64,000 nt of DNA from Arcobacter sp. (GTDB lineage Bacteria > Campylobacterota > Campylobacteria > Campylobacterales > Arcobacteraceae), in contig PKUK01000010.1 in assembly GCA_002869535.1 (NCBI GenBank), positions 1 to 64,000 of the forward strand. Reading direction: 5' to 3'. Of the stretch, positions 35,662-44,762 are shown in pieces. Under the pieces are notes generated by a model. The model saw only the letters and a list, made by a program, of their open reading frames with translations. It was not told the DNA's origin and ran no database searches. A program made the translations under genes and the position numbers. Each line of letters opens with the position of its first letter. The stretch's first letter is position 1.

Positions 35662-37383
35662 TTAAATTTTAATTAAATTTGCTAATAATAAGATTATTAT
35701 TAACAATAGAATTAAACTTATACTCTGCCAAAAAACTACTGGATTTTTTTCTATAATAGGTGGTGTTTTATTACTTAAAAACTTTTTATTTGGAGTTTTT
35801 AAATAAAATAAAAACTCACTAAGTTCTGAATATCTTTCATTGGGATTTACATTTAGAGCTTTTTTTATTGCCCCATCAATCCATAAAGGAAATTCTGGAT
35901 ATAAAGTTGTATATTTCAGTTTGTTTTGTGCGCTTTTTGTTTTTGCCCTTGCAACTTGAACCCCATATGGAAGTTTGTTTGATAGCATCTGATATGCTAT
36001 TGCGCCAAGAGAAAATATATCAGACTTTACGGTTCCTTCTTCTCCTAAAAAGTATTCAGGTGCAGAATATAAAGCAGTCCCAAGTAAGTTTTCTTGTTCC
36101 ATAAAAGTATTTATTTCTAAAATACCTTCAATTTTAGTAGAACCAAAATCTATGATTTTTAATGAGCCTGTTTTATCTATTAGTATATTTTCTGGGCGTA
36201 TATCTTGGTGAATCATCTCTAATCTATGAAATGCCATAAGTCCTTTTGCTATTTGTTCAAGTATATTTCTAACAGTTTCAATTTTTGGTTTAGGATTATC
36301 AATCATCCATTGTGTAAGTGTAGTAGAATCAATATATTCAAAAATAGTATATATATAGTTTTGTTTTCTATTTGCAATATAAGCTTTTGCCACATGGGGG
36401 TTATTAACTCTTTTTGCAATCCACTCTTCTAGTAAAAAACGCTCTAAATAAGCTTTGTCATTTTGTAAGTCTATTGAGGGAGTTTTTATTACAACTGTTT
36501 TATCGTTATCATTATCTTTTGCTAGATAGACATGACTTCTGCTTGTAGCACTTAATTCTCTTATAATAGTATAACCATCAAACTCTTCTCGTGATTCTAA
36601 AAGTGGAGGTATTGGTTTAGTTGAAATTTGTCGTTGAATTTCATTAGAATCCTTATCTGGTAAAGAGTTTATTTTTACTATTTGAAGTGTTAAATTATCA
36701 TCACTATTATTTTCTATAGCTTTTTGAATAATATCTTTTGCAGTTTGATTATAATCTTCACAATTTTCTAAACTTTTATTAATAAATTCTGCATCAACAA
36801 ACTCATAAACACCATCTGTCATAAGTAAAAAAATATCATCTTTTTCAACCGATACAGTTTCATAATCAATGGCAACTTGAGAATCAATACCTAACGCTCG
36901 GCTAAGATAACTTTTCTCATTTGAAATCCATGTTCGATGGTCAGTTGTAAGTTGTTCTAGATTATTGTTTTTTAGCCTATATACTCTTGTATCTCCCACA
37001 TGGAAGATATGTGCTGTATTTGATTTGATAATTAAAGTACTAAAGGTACATACAAATCCCTTATCTTTATCAAGATGATATTGACTTTGTCTATTTTGAG
37101 AATAAAGCCATGAGTTTGTGGCTTTTAATACTTTGTTTGCAGAGTTTTTTACACTCCACGCTTCAGATGTAGAGTAATAATCTTGTAAAAAAGTTACAAC
37201 TGATAGTTTACTGGCTTCTTGGCTTACCTTACTACTGCTTATTCCATCAGCAATAGCAACAGCTATACCCTTACTTGTAAGATGAGGTTCATTAGGAATA
37301 TGAACATCATGAAAGTCTTGATTGATTTGTTTAATACCTTTTGTTGAGTATTGACCAATAGATACTTTTAATTGATTATTCAT
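35662..37383 (-). CDS. PP2C phosphatase-Ser/Thr kinase fusion protein
   Basis: 573 residues. The N-terminal PP2C domain (about 5-240) has A-D-G-I-S-S-S, H-V-G-D-T-R-V-Y-R, T-D-G-V-Y-E-F and S-D-D-N-L-T, which supply the metal-binding aspartates. The kinase domain (about 265-525) has V-V-I-K (ATP lysine), a slightly altered catalytic loop H-Q-D-I-R-P-E-N and I-D-F-G. One C-terminal membrane helix (about 550-572) anchors it. Such fusions are known from nitrate-assimilation loci of other proteobacteria next to nirB; their target is not established. It starts 26 bases after cynS and shares the FNT-cynS transcription unit. Both active sites look intact apart from K-to-R in the catalytic loop. Confidence 0.88.
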   Translation of the reverse strand: MNNQLKVSIGQYSTKGIKQINQDFHDVHIPNEPHLTSKGIAVAIADGISSSKVSQEASKLSVVTFLQDYYSTSEAWSVKNSANKVLKATNSWLYSQNRQSQYHLDKDKGFVCTFSTLIIKSNTAHIFHVGDTRVYRLKNNNLEQLTTDHRTWISNEKSYLSRALGIDSQVAIDYETVSVEKDDIFLLMTDGVYEFVDAEFINKSLENCEDYNQTAKDIIQKAIENNSDDNLTLQIVKINSLPDKDSNEIQRQISTKPIPPLLESREEFDGYTIIRELSATSRSHVYLAKDNDNDKTVVIKTPSIDLQNDKAYLERFLLEEWIAKRVNNPHVAKAYIANRKQNYIYTIFEYIDSTTLTQWMIDNPKPKIETVRNILEQIAKGLMAFHRLEMIHQDIRPENILIDKTGSLKIIDFGSTKIEGILEINTFMEQENLLGTALYSAPEYFLGEEGTVKSDIFSLGAIAYQMLSNKLPYGVQVARAKTKSAQNKLKYTTLYPEFPLWIDGAIKKALNVNPNERYSELSEFLFYLKTPNKKFLSNKTPPIIEKNPVVFWQSISLILLLIIILLLANLIKI

Positions 37384-37409
37384 ATTATTCCTAATAAATA
37401 TTTAGAGTT

Positions 37410-37850
37410 TTACCAAGATTTATAAGGTAAGAACTTACCATTCATCGTGATTTTTACTCTATCTCCTGCTGGATTTTCTTCTTTATCTATATCCATTGAA
37501 AAATCAATGGCACTCATAATTCCATCACCAAATTTTTCACCAATAAGCTCTTTGATAGTTTCTCCATAAACACCAACTATCTCATATAGTCTATAAACTA
37601 CTGGATCTTGAGGTATTGTAAAATCCCAAGTTTTATTTGGAAACTCTTGTAGTACTATAGATACTTCATCACTTAAACCTAATACTTCACAAAGTTTTTT
37701 TACATACTCTTCTTTTAAACTGTTCATTCCAAAACAAGCAGATGTAAGAAAAACAGGGGCCAAACCAACTTTTGAAGCAATCTCTTCCCATGATAAGTTA
37801 GAACTTTTCTTAGCTAAAATTATCTCTTCAGTCATTTCTAATTTGTTCAT
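37410..37850 (-). CDS. cynS: Cyanase (cyanate hydratase)
   Basis: 146 residues, a little shorter than the 156 of E. coli. The catalytic Arg and Glu are seen in V-Y-R-L-Y-E and the Ser in G-I-M-S-A-I-D-F. The N-terminal helical DNA-binding-like fold (L-S-W-E-E-I-A-S-K-V-G) is also present. Cyanase decomposes cyanate with bicarbonate to ammonia and CO2. It lies between the FNT transporter (50-base gap) and the PP2C-kinase gene, inside a nitrate/nitrite assimilation island, so cyanate is probably used as an additional nitrogen source or detoxified. Confidence 0.93.
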   Translation of the reverse strand: MNKLEMTEEIILAKKSSNLSWEEIASKVGLAPVFLTSACFGMNSLKEEYVKKLCEVLGLSDEVSIVLQEFPNKTWDFTIPQDPVVYRLYEIVGVYGETIKELIGEKFGDGIMSAIDFSMDIDKEENPAGDRVKITMNGKFLPYKSW

Positions 37851-37900
37851 TATATATTCCTTTTAAAAGAACTTTATAGGCTTTATGCCTATAAAGTTAA

Positions 37901-38734
37901 TTATGCAGCTTTATTTGTAGATCTATCTAAAGTTCTTTTGGCACCTGTTTTTACATGTGTTGCATAAAGAGTAAGTCCTGTAAATGCTAAACCACCAACT
38001 AAGTTACCTAAAGCAACTGGTAATTCATTCCATAATAAATAATCAGCAATAGTAAAGTTACCACCCATGATTAAAGAGAATGGGAATAAAAACATATTAA
38101 CAATAGAGTGCTCAAATCCCATAAAGAAGAAAAGCATAATTGGCATCCACATAGCTAAAGCTTTACCTGTAACTGAAGTTGAAACCATAGCTCCAACAAC
38201 ACCCATAGATACCATCCAGTTACATAACATACCTCTAATAAATACAGTAAGCCACCCATCTAATCCATAAGCAGAATAACCAACTGTTCTAGCTTCTCCA
38301 ATACCTGCAACTTTTGCAGCTATTGCTCCACCATCAGTATTAAAGCCATATGTAAAAATAAAAGCCATCATAAATGCAACAGTTAAAGCACCTAAAAGGT
38401 TACCCAATGCAACTAGTCCCCAGTTTCTTAGAACCTGATTTACAGTTACTCCTGGTCTTTTGTCTAAAAGTGCTAAAGGCACAAGCATAAATACACCAGT
38501 TAAAAGGTCAAACTTCATTAAATAAAGCATAATAAATCCAACAGGGAATAAACAAGCTCCTAAAATAGGAGAACCAGATTTCATAGCAACTGTGATTGCA
38601 AATACTGCAGCAAGTGCAAGTATTGCTCCTGCCATATATGCTCTAATTAATGTGTCTTTTGTAGACATATATACTTTTGACTCACCAGAGTCAACCATTT
38701 TCGTAACAAATTCAGAGGGGTCTAAATAAGCCAT
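37901..38734 (-). CDS. Formate/nitrite transporter (FNT) family channel
   Basis: 277 residues with six membrane helices and the FNT signatures: L-M-K-F-D-L-L-T-G near helix 2 and G-F-E-H-S-I-V-N-M with the central histidine. FNT pentamers pass small anions such as nitrite, formate or hydrosulfide. With nirB, nasA and an nrt-type ABC transporter nearby, nitrite (NirC-like) is the likely cargo; cyanate export or import is conceivable since cynS is next. It is divergent from the sensor kinase at 38885, sharing the operator at 38820. Confidence 0.9.
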   Translation of the reverse strand: MAYLDPSEFVTKMVDSGESKVYMSTKDTLIRAYMAGAILALAAVFAITVAMKSGSPILGACLFPVGFIMLYLMKFDLLTGVFMLVPLALLDKRPGVTVNQVLRNWGLVALGNLLGALTVAFMMAFIFTYGFNTDGGAIAAKVAGIGEARTVGYSAYGLDGWLTVFIRGMLCNWMVSMGVVGAMVSTSVTGKALAMWMPIMLFFFMGFEHSIVNMFLFPFSLIMGGNFTIADYLLWNELPVALGNLVGGLAFTGLTLYATHVKTGAKRTLDRSTNKAA

Positions 38735-38819
38735 AATGTTCCTTTTTTTTAATTGATTTTTTAAGATAAAGAATTAAAACAAAGAAAGTGAGGAAAAAAA
38801 TGTGAAAATGATTTTTTTT

Positions 38820-38836
38820 TGTATATTTTTTATACA
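38820..38836. promoter_or_regulatory. Nitrogen-island operator 2 (FNT / sensor kinase promoter)
   Basis: TGTATATTTTTTATACA, identical to operator 1. It lies in the divergent gap between the FNT gene (start 38734) and the kinase (38885). Towards the kinase there are TATAAT hexamers at 38859-38864 and at 38868-38873, the latter 40 bases from the centre as at nrtA. A -10 towards the FNT gene is unclear. Confidence 0.7.
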
Positions 38837-38884
38837 TTTAAATAAAAGTAGATCAAAATATAATGTTTATAATAATAAAAAGGA

Positions 38885-40417
38885 TTGTTTATCAAAAAAT
38901 CTATTATTTATCTATTTATATTTTTTCTATTGTCACTATTTTTTATAATTGGTATTACAATTAAAAACTCCTATCAAATTCAAGAGAACTTATTAACAGA
39001 GAGTCTAAAAAATAAAGCACTTGCAATATTTAATTTAATTGTTGATATGAGACATTGGAATGCTCAGTATGATGGAGTATATGTAAAATCAGAAAAATTA
39101 CAACCAAACCCATATTTAGATCCAAACTTTATAAAATCAGAACATGGGGAAACTTTAGTTTGGGTAAATCCAGCTTTTATGACAAGACAAATATCTGATA
39201 TAGCAAGCAAAAGAGATGGATTTAAACTAAAAATTACAAGTAATAAACTTATAAATAAAAATAATGCACCCGATGAAGATGAGAAAAAAATACTTGATTA
39301 TTTTGATAAAAATCCAGAAACCCCTTACTCATGGGAGATAAAAGATAATCAATTTAAGTTCATGGGAGCACTTAAAACTGAAAAAGCATGTCTGACATGT
39401 CATTCTAAACAAGGTTATAAAGTAGGAGACATTAGAGGTGGAATAAGTGTCACTTTTGATGTTGCAAATGAGTTTGAGCAATTAAGTGAGATAAATAAAG
39501 AAAAAACACAAACTATTATTTTCTTAATTATTGCAGCAATTGGAGCTTTAATTACTTTACTTATACATGAAAGTATGAAAAGAAAAGATGAGATTAAAAT
39601 ATCAAAGTTAAATGAATCCCTGGAAGTAAAAGTAAATGAGCTAGATGAGTTTAATAAAACCTTACATAAAAAAGTACAAGAAGAGGTGAAAAAACAAAGG
39701 GAAAAAGAGAATTTATTAATACAACAATCAAAAATGGCAGCACTTGGTGAAATGATAGGAAATATTGCACACCAATGGAGACAACCAATAAGTGCAGTAA
39801 GTGCCATAATGATGAATATAAAATGGACAGCAATTTCAGAAGGCATGAATAAAGAGTTTATAGATGAGAGAATGAAAGAGGCAAATGAACAGTTAAGTTA
39901 TATGTCTCAAACAATAGATGATTTTAGAAACTTTTTCAAACCAAACAAAGAAAAAGAGTTTTTTGATTTGGATTTAGAAGTTAGAAAAACCTATAAAATA
40001 CTAAAAGATACCTTGCAACACAACAACATAAATTTTCAGATTTTTTCAAATAAGGAGATTATGGTTTATGGATATCCAAGTGAGTTTTCTCAAGTGATAT
40101 TAAATATCATCTCAAATGCAAAAGATGTTTTAATAGAACGAAATACAGATAAACCCAAAATAGAAGTACATATCTTAAAAGATGAAGAAAATATATATTG
40201 TAAGATTTGTGATAATGGTGGGGGAATAGAAGAAAAAAATATAAATAAAATCTTTGAACCATACTTTACAACTAAAGAGTTGAGAGGAACAGGCATAGGA
40301 CTATATATTTCAAAAGAGATAATAGAAAAACATATGCAAGGTTTATTGGTAGTGAAAAATAATGAGCTTGGGGCAGAGTTTATAATCTCAATACCCATAA
40401 AAGAGGAAGAAGCATGA
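38885..40417 (+). CDS. Haem-motif sensor histidine kinase (Tll0287-like input)
   Basis: 510 residues: membrane helix (about 6-26), periplasmic Tll0287-like domain with W-N-A-Q-Y-D-G-V-Y-V and a C-L-T-C-H haem-attachment motif near residue 170, second helix (about 208-228), coiled coil, phospho-acceptor in I-A-H-Q-W-R-Q-P, and HATPase with N-A-K-D-V-L, D-N-G-G-G-I and G-T-G-I-G-L-Y. The only usable standard start is TTG 38885, directly abutting AAAAAGGA. Ribosome-site spacing instead fits ATC at 38891 (I-K-K-S-I-I-Y), perhaps a changed ATG. It overlaps the following regulator by 4 bases and shares an operator with the FNT gene, so control of nitrogen genes is likely. Confidence 0.87.
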   Translation: MFIKKSIIYLFIFFLLSLFFIIGITIKNSYQIQENLLTESLKNKALAIFNLIVDMRHWNAQYDGVYVKSEKLQPNPYLDPNFIKSEHGETLVWVNPAFMTRQISDIASKRDGFKLKITSNKLINKNNAPDEDEKKILDYFDKNPETPYSWEIKDNQFKFMGALKTEKACLTCHSKQGYKVGDIRGGISVTFDVANEFEQLSEINKEKTQTIIFLIIAAIGALITLLIHESMKRKDEIKISKLNESLEVKVNELDEFNKTLHKKVQEEVKKQREKENLLIQQSKMAALGEMIGNIAHQWRQPISAVSAIMMNIKWTAISEGMNKEFIDERMKEANEQLSYMSQTIDDFRNFFKPNKEKEFFDLDLEVRKTYKILKDTLQHNNINFQIFSNKEIMVYGYPSEFSQVILNIISNAKDVLIERNTDKPKIEVHILKDEENIYCKICDNGGGIEEKNINKIFEPYFTTKELRGTGIGLYISKEIIEKHMQGLLVVKNNELGAEFIISIPIKEEEA

Positions 40418-41097
40418 TGGATATAATACCAAGATTAAAAAGTAAAACAATTCTTTTAGTAGAAGATGAAAAAGTTATAAGAGAAAATATCGCTTCAATG
40501 TTAAAATTCTTTTTTAAAGAAGTTTACATCGCAATTGATGGCTATGATGGTATTGATAAATATGAAAACAATCTTCCAGATATAGTAATGACTGATTTAA
40601 AGATGCCAAATATGGGTGGTTTTGAATTAATCTCTGAACTTAAAAATCGTAAATCAACTGCCTTTACTATTATAGTGTCTGCTCACACAGATACTGATTT
40701 ACTTATAAATGCCATACACAATGGAGTAGATAGATATATAGTCAAACCAGTATTAGAAGATGATTTATTTGATACCTTTAAAGCCTTTTTAGAAAAACTT
40801 GATAATGTTATGCCCCAAGTTATAAAGTTGAGTGACAACTTATCAATAGATATTGATAAAAGAGAAGTAATCTCAAATGGAGAGTCTATTCACTTAAATA
40901 AAAAAGAGAATATGCTTTTAAAACTTTTATGTAAAGATTTTAATAAAACTATTTCCTATGAATAAATAGAGTATCAAGTTTGGGGAAGTGAGTCTATGAG
41001 CCTATCTGCAATAAGAAGTGTTGTTAGAGATTTGAGAAAGAAGACAGGGCAAAATTATATTATAAATGTTTCGGGGGTTGGATATAGATTGAAATAA
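40414..41097 (+). pseudogene. OmpR-like response regulator with in-frame TAA in its DNA-binding domain
   Basis: The receiver domain (E-D-E near 17-19, T-D-L-K-M-P-N-M-G-G, V-K-P) is intact. The winged-helix domain starts normally (L-N-K-K-E-N-M-L-L-K-L-L) but meets TAA at 40963-40965 (codon 184). The same frame then continues without break to 41097 with Q-V-W-G-S-E-S and S-V-V-R-D-L-R-K-K-T...V-S-G-V-G-Y-R-L-K, the rest of a winged helix. A single substitution, for example CAA or GAA to TAA, explains it. As read, the protein could be phosphorylated but not bind DNA. It is the partner of the kinase at 38885 (ATGA overlap), hence the best local candidate for the regulator of the nitrogen island. 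Confidence 0.85.
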
Positions 41098-41111
41098 TTT
41101 TCAATCTATAT
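41082..41111. terminator. Bidirectional terminator between regulator and nasA
   Basis: ATATAGATTGAAA (41082-41094), loop TAAT, TTTCAATCTATAT (41099-41111): a perfect 13-bp stem between convergent genes, containing the far stop codon of the interrupted regulator. Conservation of this layout supports 41097 as the original gene end. Confidence 0.6.
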
Positions 41112-43106
41112 TTATATTCTAGTAATACTCTTAACTCTAACTGCACTATGATTATAATCTGGTTCAAATGATTCTTTATCTACCAAGTCAAGTGTAAGAT
41201 AGTTGATTTTTTTTACACTTACTGGGATAAAGATAGTTTTTTCTCTTACATCAGGTGTTACTTTTGCTTCTAAAGTAATTTCCCCTCTTGCAGAAGTTAC
41301 ATCTACCATATCTCCATTTTTTATCTCTAAGTCTTTTGCATCATTTGGATTTATTTCTACATATTCTAGAGGTTTATATTTTTTCAGCTTATCTACATGT
41401 GCTGTTTTTGTACCACTATGCCATTGATCTCTTGTTCTTCCTGTTAGAAGAATAAAAGGAAACTCTTTTGATGTTTTCTCCGATAAGTTTTCATTTTTTA
41501 CGAAATGTATATTTGCTTTTTGATTTGTAGTTAAGTATTTATTATCTTTAAATAGATTTTTTCCCCATATAAAAGTATCCTCTTTCATTTTATGTATATC
41601 TAGATGTTGATTTGTACTTATTTTTGTAATCTCTTGAAATTCTTGGAAAATTTCTTCTACATTTTCATAATTAAATGAGTCCTTTAATCCAAGCTCCCAA
41701 GCTATGAGTTTGAAAACCTCCCAGTCAGGTTTACAATCGATTGATGTTCTTGTTACTTTCTTTTGTTTGGTTATTGTTCTATCCATATTTGTTTGTGTTC
41801 CATCTTTTTCTCCCCAAGGAGCAGCTGGAAGTTTTATGTGTGCAAAGGGTGAAGTTTCTGAATTCTCATAAGCATTTACTTCAACTATTAATGGAATATT
41901 TTTAAAGGCTTCTTCTACTTTAGTTCTATTTGGAAGATGGTATATTGGATCTGTATGTGAAATTATGAGGATTTCAATATTTCCTTTTAAAGCTTCATCA
42001 ACAATCTCACATGAAGTTAGCCCTCTTTGATTTTTTATTCCTGATGTTTTCCAAAACTCTTCAACCTTTTTTATTGACTCTGGTTCAAAATCCAAATGAA
42101 CGGCAAGTGTTGTAGACAAACCTCCTACTTCTCTTCCACCCATAGCATTTGGCTGACCTGTTAGTGAAAAAGGTCCATTTCCTGCTTTGTTTATTTTTCC
42201 AGTGATTAGATGCATATTTATAAGACTTAAGTTTTTATCCACACCTTGAACACTTTGATTTAGTCCCATTGTCCATGCACTTATTATGTTTTCATTTTCA
42301 TAAAATAGTTGTATAAACTCTTCAAACTGCTCTTTTGACAAACCAGTTCTTTTTAGCATTTTTGTTTTTGCTTCCCTTGAGAGTTTATTTTTATATATAT
42401 CAAAGTTGTTCGTATACTTTTCTATATAATCCATATTGATTTTTTCATCATTAATCAATCTTTGGCAAACAAGATTAAAAAAGTCTATATCACTTCCCAC
42501 TTTTATTTGTAAGTGCAAATGGGCAGCATTTGTAGTTAGAGTAACTCTAGGATCTATTACTACAAGTTTTAATCCTCTTTTTAACTCTTTTTTGATTTTA
42601 TTAAAAAATACAACATGTGCTTCTGCAGCATTTGAACCTACAAGAATTAGTAAGTTTGCTTTTTTAATATCTTTCATAGAGACTGGTACATAATCAACGC
42701 CAAATGCTTTTTTATGAGCTACTACTGCACTTGCCATACATGTTCTACTATTGGTATCAACATTATTTGTATTTATAAAACCTTTTGCCAATTTATTAGC
42801 AATATAGTAATCTTCTGTTAAAAGTTGTCCAGAAAGATAGAATGCTATTTTTTCAGGATTGGTTTTTTTTATTTTTGATGCTATATATTTAATTGATGTA
42901 TCCCAATCTATTGTTGTAAATTTACCATCTTGTTTTATTTGAGGTCTTAATAACCTCGATGATGTTTGTATCGTGTGAAGTTCAGAAACTCCTTTTGCAC
43001 ATAATAACCCTTCATTAGTAGGATATGATATGTCGCCAACAAGTTTAGATGTATCAAACTCTATTCCACAACCAACACCACAATAACCACATACAGACTT
43101 AATCAT
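41112..43106 (-). CDS. nasA: Assimilatory nitrate reductase catalytic subunit
   Basis: 664 residues of the molybdopterin oxidoreductase family. The N-terminus carries the [4Fe-4S] motif C-G-Y-C-G-V-G-C...L-L-C-A-K-G; molybdopterin-binding regions follow (S-R-T-C-M-A-S-A-V near 140, G-Q-P-N-A-M-G-G-R-E-V-G near 315) and the C-terminal dinucleotide-binding domain (L-L-T-G-R-T-R-D-Q-W-H-S-G-T) is of the nitrate-reductase type. It reduces nitrate to nitrite in the cytoplasm. It lacks the extra C-terminal [2Fe-2S] domain of the longer enterobacterial NasA, so an outside electron donor (ferredoxin, flavodoxin) is needed. It is divergent from nrtA, with the shared operator at 43171 and a TATAAT at 43135-43140. 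Confidence 0.93.
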   Translation of the reverse strand: MIKSVCGYCGVGCGIEFDTSKLVGDISYPTNEGLLCAKGVSELHTIQTSSRLLRPQIKQDGKFTTIDWDTSIKYIASKIKKTNPEKIAFYLSGQLLTEDYYIANKLAKGFINTNNVDTNSRTCMASAVVAHKKAFGVDYVPVSMKDIKKANLLILVGSNAAEAHVVFFNKIKKELKRGLKLVVIDPRVTLTTNAAHLHLQIKVGSDIDFFNLVCQRLINDEKINMDYIEKYTNNFDIYKNKLSREAKTKMLKRTGLSKEQFEEFIQLFYENENIISAWTMGLNQSVQGVDKNLSLINMHLITGKINKAGNGPFSLTGQPNAMGGREVGGLSTTLAVHLDFEPESIKKVEEFWKTSGIKNQRGLTSCEIVDEALKGNIEILIISHTDPIYHLPNRTKVEEAFKNIPLIVEVNAYENSETSPFAHIKLPAAPWGEKDGTQTNMDRTITKQKKVTRTSIDCKPDWEVFKLIAWELGLKDSFNYENVEEIFQEFQEITKISTNQHLDIHKMKEDTFIWGKNLFKDNKYLTTNQKANIHFVKNENLSEKTSKEFPFILLTGRTRDQWHSGTKTAHVDKLKKYKPLEYVEINPNDAKDLEIKNGDMVDVTSARGEITLEAKVTPDVREKTIFIPVSVKKINYLTLDLVDKESFEPDYNHSAVRVKSITRI

Positions 43107-43170
43107 TTTAAACCTTTTTATTATATATGATGTAATTATACAATAAAATTCATTAAAAATTAAGAATAAC

Positions 43171-43187
43171 TGTATATAAAATATACA
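43171..43187. promoter_or_regulatory. Nitrogen-island operator 3 (nasA / nrtA promoters)
   Basis: TGTATATAAAATATACA: the same arms as operators 1 and 2 with a different 5-base centre. It serves divergent promoters: TATAAT at 43135-43140 (minus, 39 bases from the centre, nasA) and TATAAT at 43219-43224 (plus, 40 bases, nrtA). The centre is 73 bases from the nasA ATG, exactly as at nirB. Confidence 0.75.
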
Positions 43188-43267
43188 AATAAGTTGAAAT
43201 TTACATTAATAAATAGTATATAATTTCTCCATCGATTATTTAAAATGAATAAATTCAAGGAGAAAAG

Positions 43268-44647
43268 ATGTTAAAACAAGTGTTAAAAATAGGTCTTGGG
43301 ATTTAAGTTGTAGCTTCTACATTGATGGCAACTCCCGAAAAAACTAAATTAAAAATAGGTTTTATTGCATTGACTGATTGTGCTCCATTAGTAATAGCAA
43401 AAGAAAAAGGTTTTTTTAAAGAAGAAGGCTTAGATGTACATGTTTCAAAAGAAGGTGGTGGTTGGCCTGGAATTCAACAAAAAGTTATAAGTGGAGAGTA
43501 TGATTTTTCACATGCACTTGCTGGTATGCCTATTGCTGCAACTTTAGGAATAAATGGAAATGCACACTTACAAGCACTTTTATCACTTGATTTAAATGGT
43601 AATGCAATTACTTATGGTAATAACATTATAAAAGAGATGGAAAAATACGGATTAGATAAAACAAAAAGACCAGTAAGTGCTGAGAGTTTAAAAAAGTATA
43701 TTGATGCAAAACATAAAGCAGAAGGTTCAAACTATTCTCCACTAAACTTTGGAATGGTACATCCAGTTTCAACACATAATTATGAGTTAAGATATTGGAT
43801 GGCATCTAGTGGAATTAAGCCTGATGAAGATTGTACAATCAAACCTTTCCCACCACCTACTATGCCATCAAACCTAATTGCTGGAAATATAGAAGGATAT
43901 TGTGTTGGTGAGCCTTGGAATTCTCGAATTGTTCTTAAAGGAGCAGGAAGTGCGTTAGTTACAAATTATGATATTTGGAACAATAATCCAGAAAAAGTTT
44001 TACAAGCAAGAGCAGATTTTGTTAAGAAAAATCCAGAAACTACAAAAGCAGTTATGAGAGCAGTTATAAAAGCTCAAATGTGGTTAGATGCTTCTTGGGA
44101 AAATAGAGAAGAGGCTATTAAGTACTTGGCTAAAAACAATTATGTAAAGGCACCAGTTAATGTTTTAAGAAAATCAATGAGTGGAACTTTCCTTTATAAC
44201 AAAGGTGTAGATTCTGCAAATCCTATGTTTAATGTATTTGCAAATGATTATGCTGCATATCCCTTTTATTCACATGGTATGTGGTTTATCACTCAAATGT
44301 ATAGATGGGGACAACTTGACCATGCAGTTAATATGAAAGAAGTTATAGAAAAAGTTTATAGACCTGACTTATTTGCAGTTGTAGCAAAAGAGGTTGGATA
44401 CTCTTTACCAGAATCTCCTTGGAAAAAAGATGGTGTTGATGAATATAACAAATTCTTAGATGGAAAAGTATGGGATCCAAATAAAGCAGTTGATTATATT
44501 TATGACTTTAAAGTTCAAAACTCTTTAGTATCAAAAGAAGAGTTAGCTAAAGCAAACAAATGGATAGTTGAAACAAAACAACCAGCATATGTTTGTCCTT
44601 ATGGACCAGCAGGATGTGCAGATCCGAAGTTTGTAACAAAAAAATAA
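43268..44647 (+). pseudogene. nrtA: NrtA-type ABC substrate-binding protein with in-frame TAA in the signal peptide
   Basis: From ATG 43268 (behind AAGGAG) the frame encodes M-L-K-Q-V-L-K-I-G-L-G-I, then TAA at 43304-43306, then V-V-A-S-T-L-M-A and a complete mature binding protein to 44647. The stop falls in the hydrophobic core of the signal peptide, where Leu (TTA) or another residue would fit. Re-initiation at TTG 43322 would give a protein without export signal. The mature part has I-G-F-I-A-L-T-D-C-A-P-L, G-G-G-W-P-G-I-Q-Q-K and P-P-P-T-M-P-S-N, typical of the NrtA/CmpA/SsuA-like nitrate binders. About 459 codons. Cargo could be nitrate, nitrite or cyanate. Confidence 0.85.
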
Positions 44648-44672
44648 CTAAAAGAGGAAATTTTCCTCTTTT
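44648..44672 (+). terminator. Stem-loop directly after nrtA
   Basis: TAAAAGAGGAAA (44648-44659) and TTTCCTCTTTTA (44661-44672) form a long inverted repeat starting at the nrtA stop region. Probably a partial terminator or 3' stabiliser. Confidence 0.5.
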
Positions 44673-44681
44673 ATGATTACT

Positions 44682-44725
44682 GATATTAATGCTTGATTTA
44701 CTCTCCTTTTTTCAAGCATTAATAT
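44682..44725 (+). terminator. Second stem-loop between nrtA and nrtB
   Basis: ATATTAATGCTTGA (44682-44695) pairs perfectly with TCAAGCATTAATAT (44712-44725) around a 16-base loop. Together with the first hairpin it could let the binding protein be made in excess over the membrane components, as known for other ABC operons. Confidence 0.5.
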
Positions 44726-44762
44726 GAGTAATTACTTTTAAAGTAAGAACGAAAGGTAAAAA

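Noticed and set aside
43322-44647. nrtA as an intact gene from TTG 43322
   Set aside because: This start gives no signal peptide and no ribosome site, while the upstream ATG has AAGGAG and the two halves form a normal signal peptide across the TAA.
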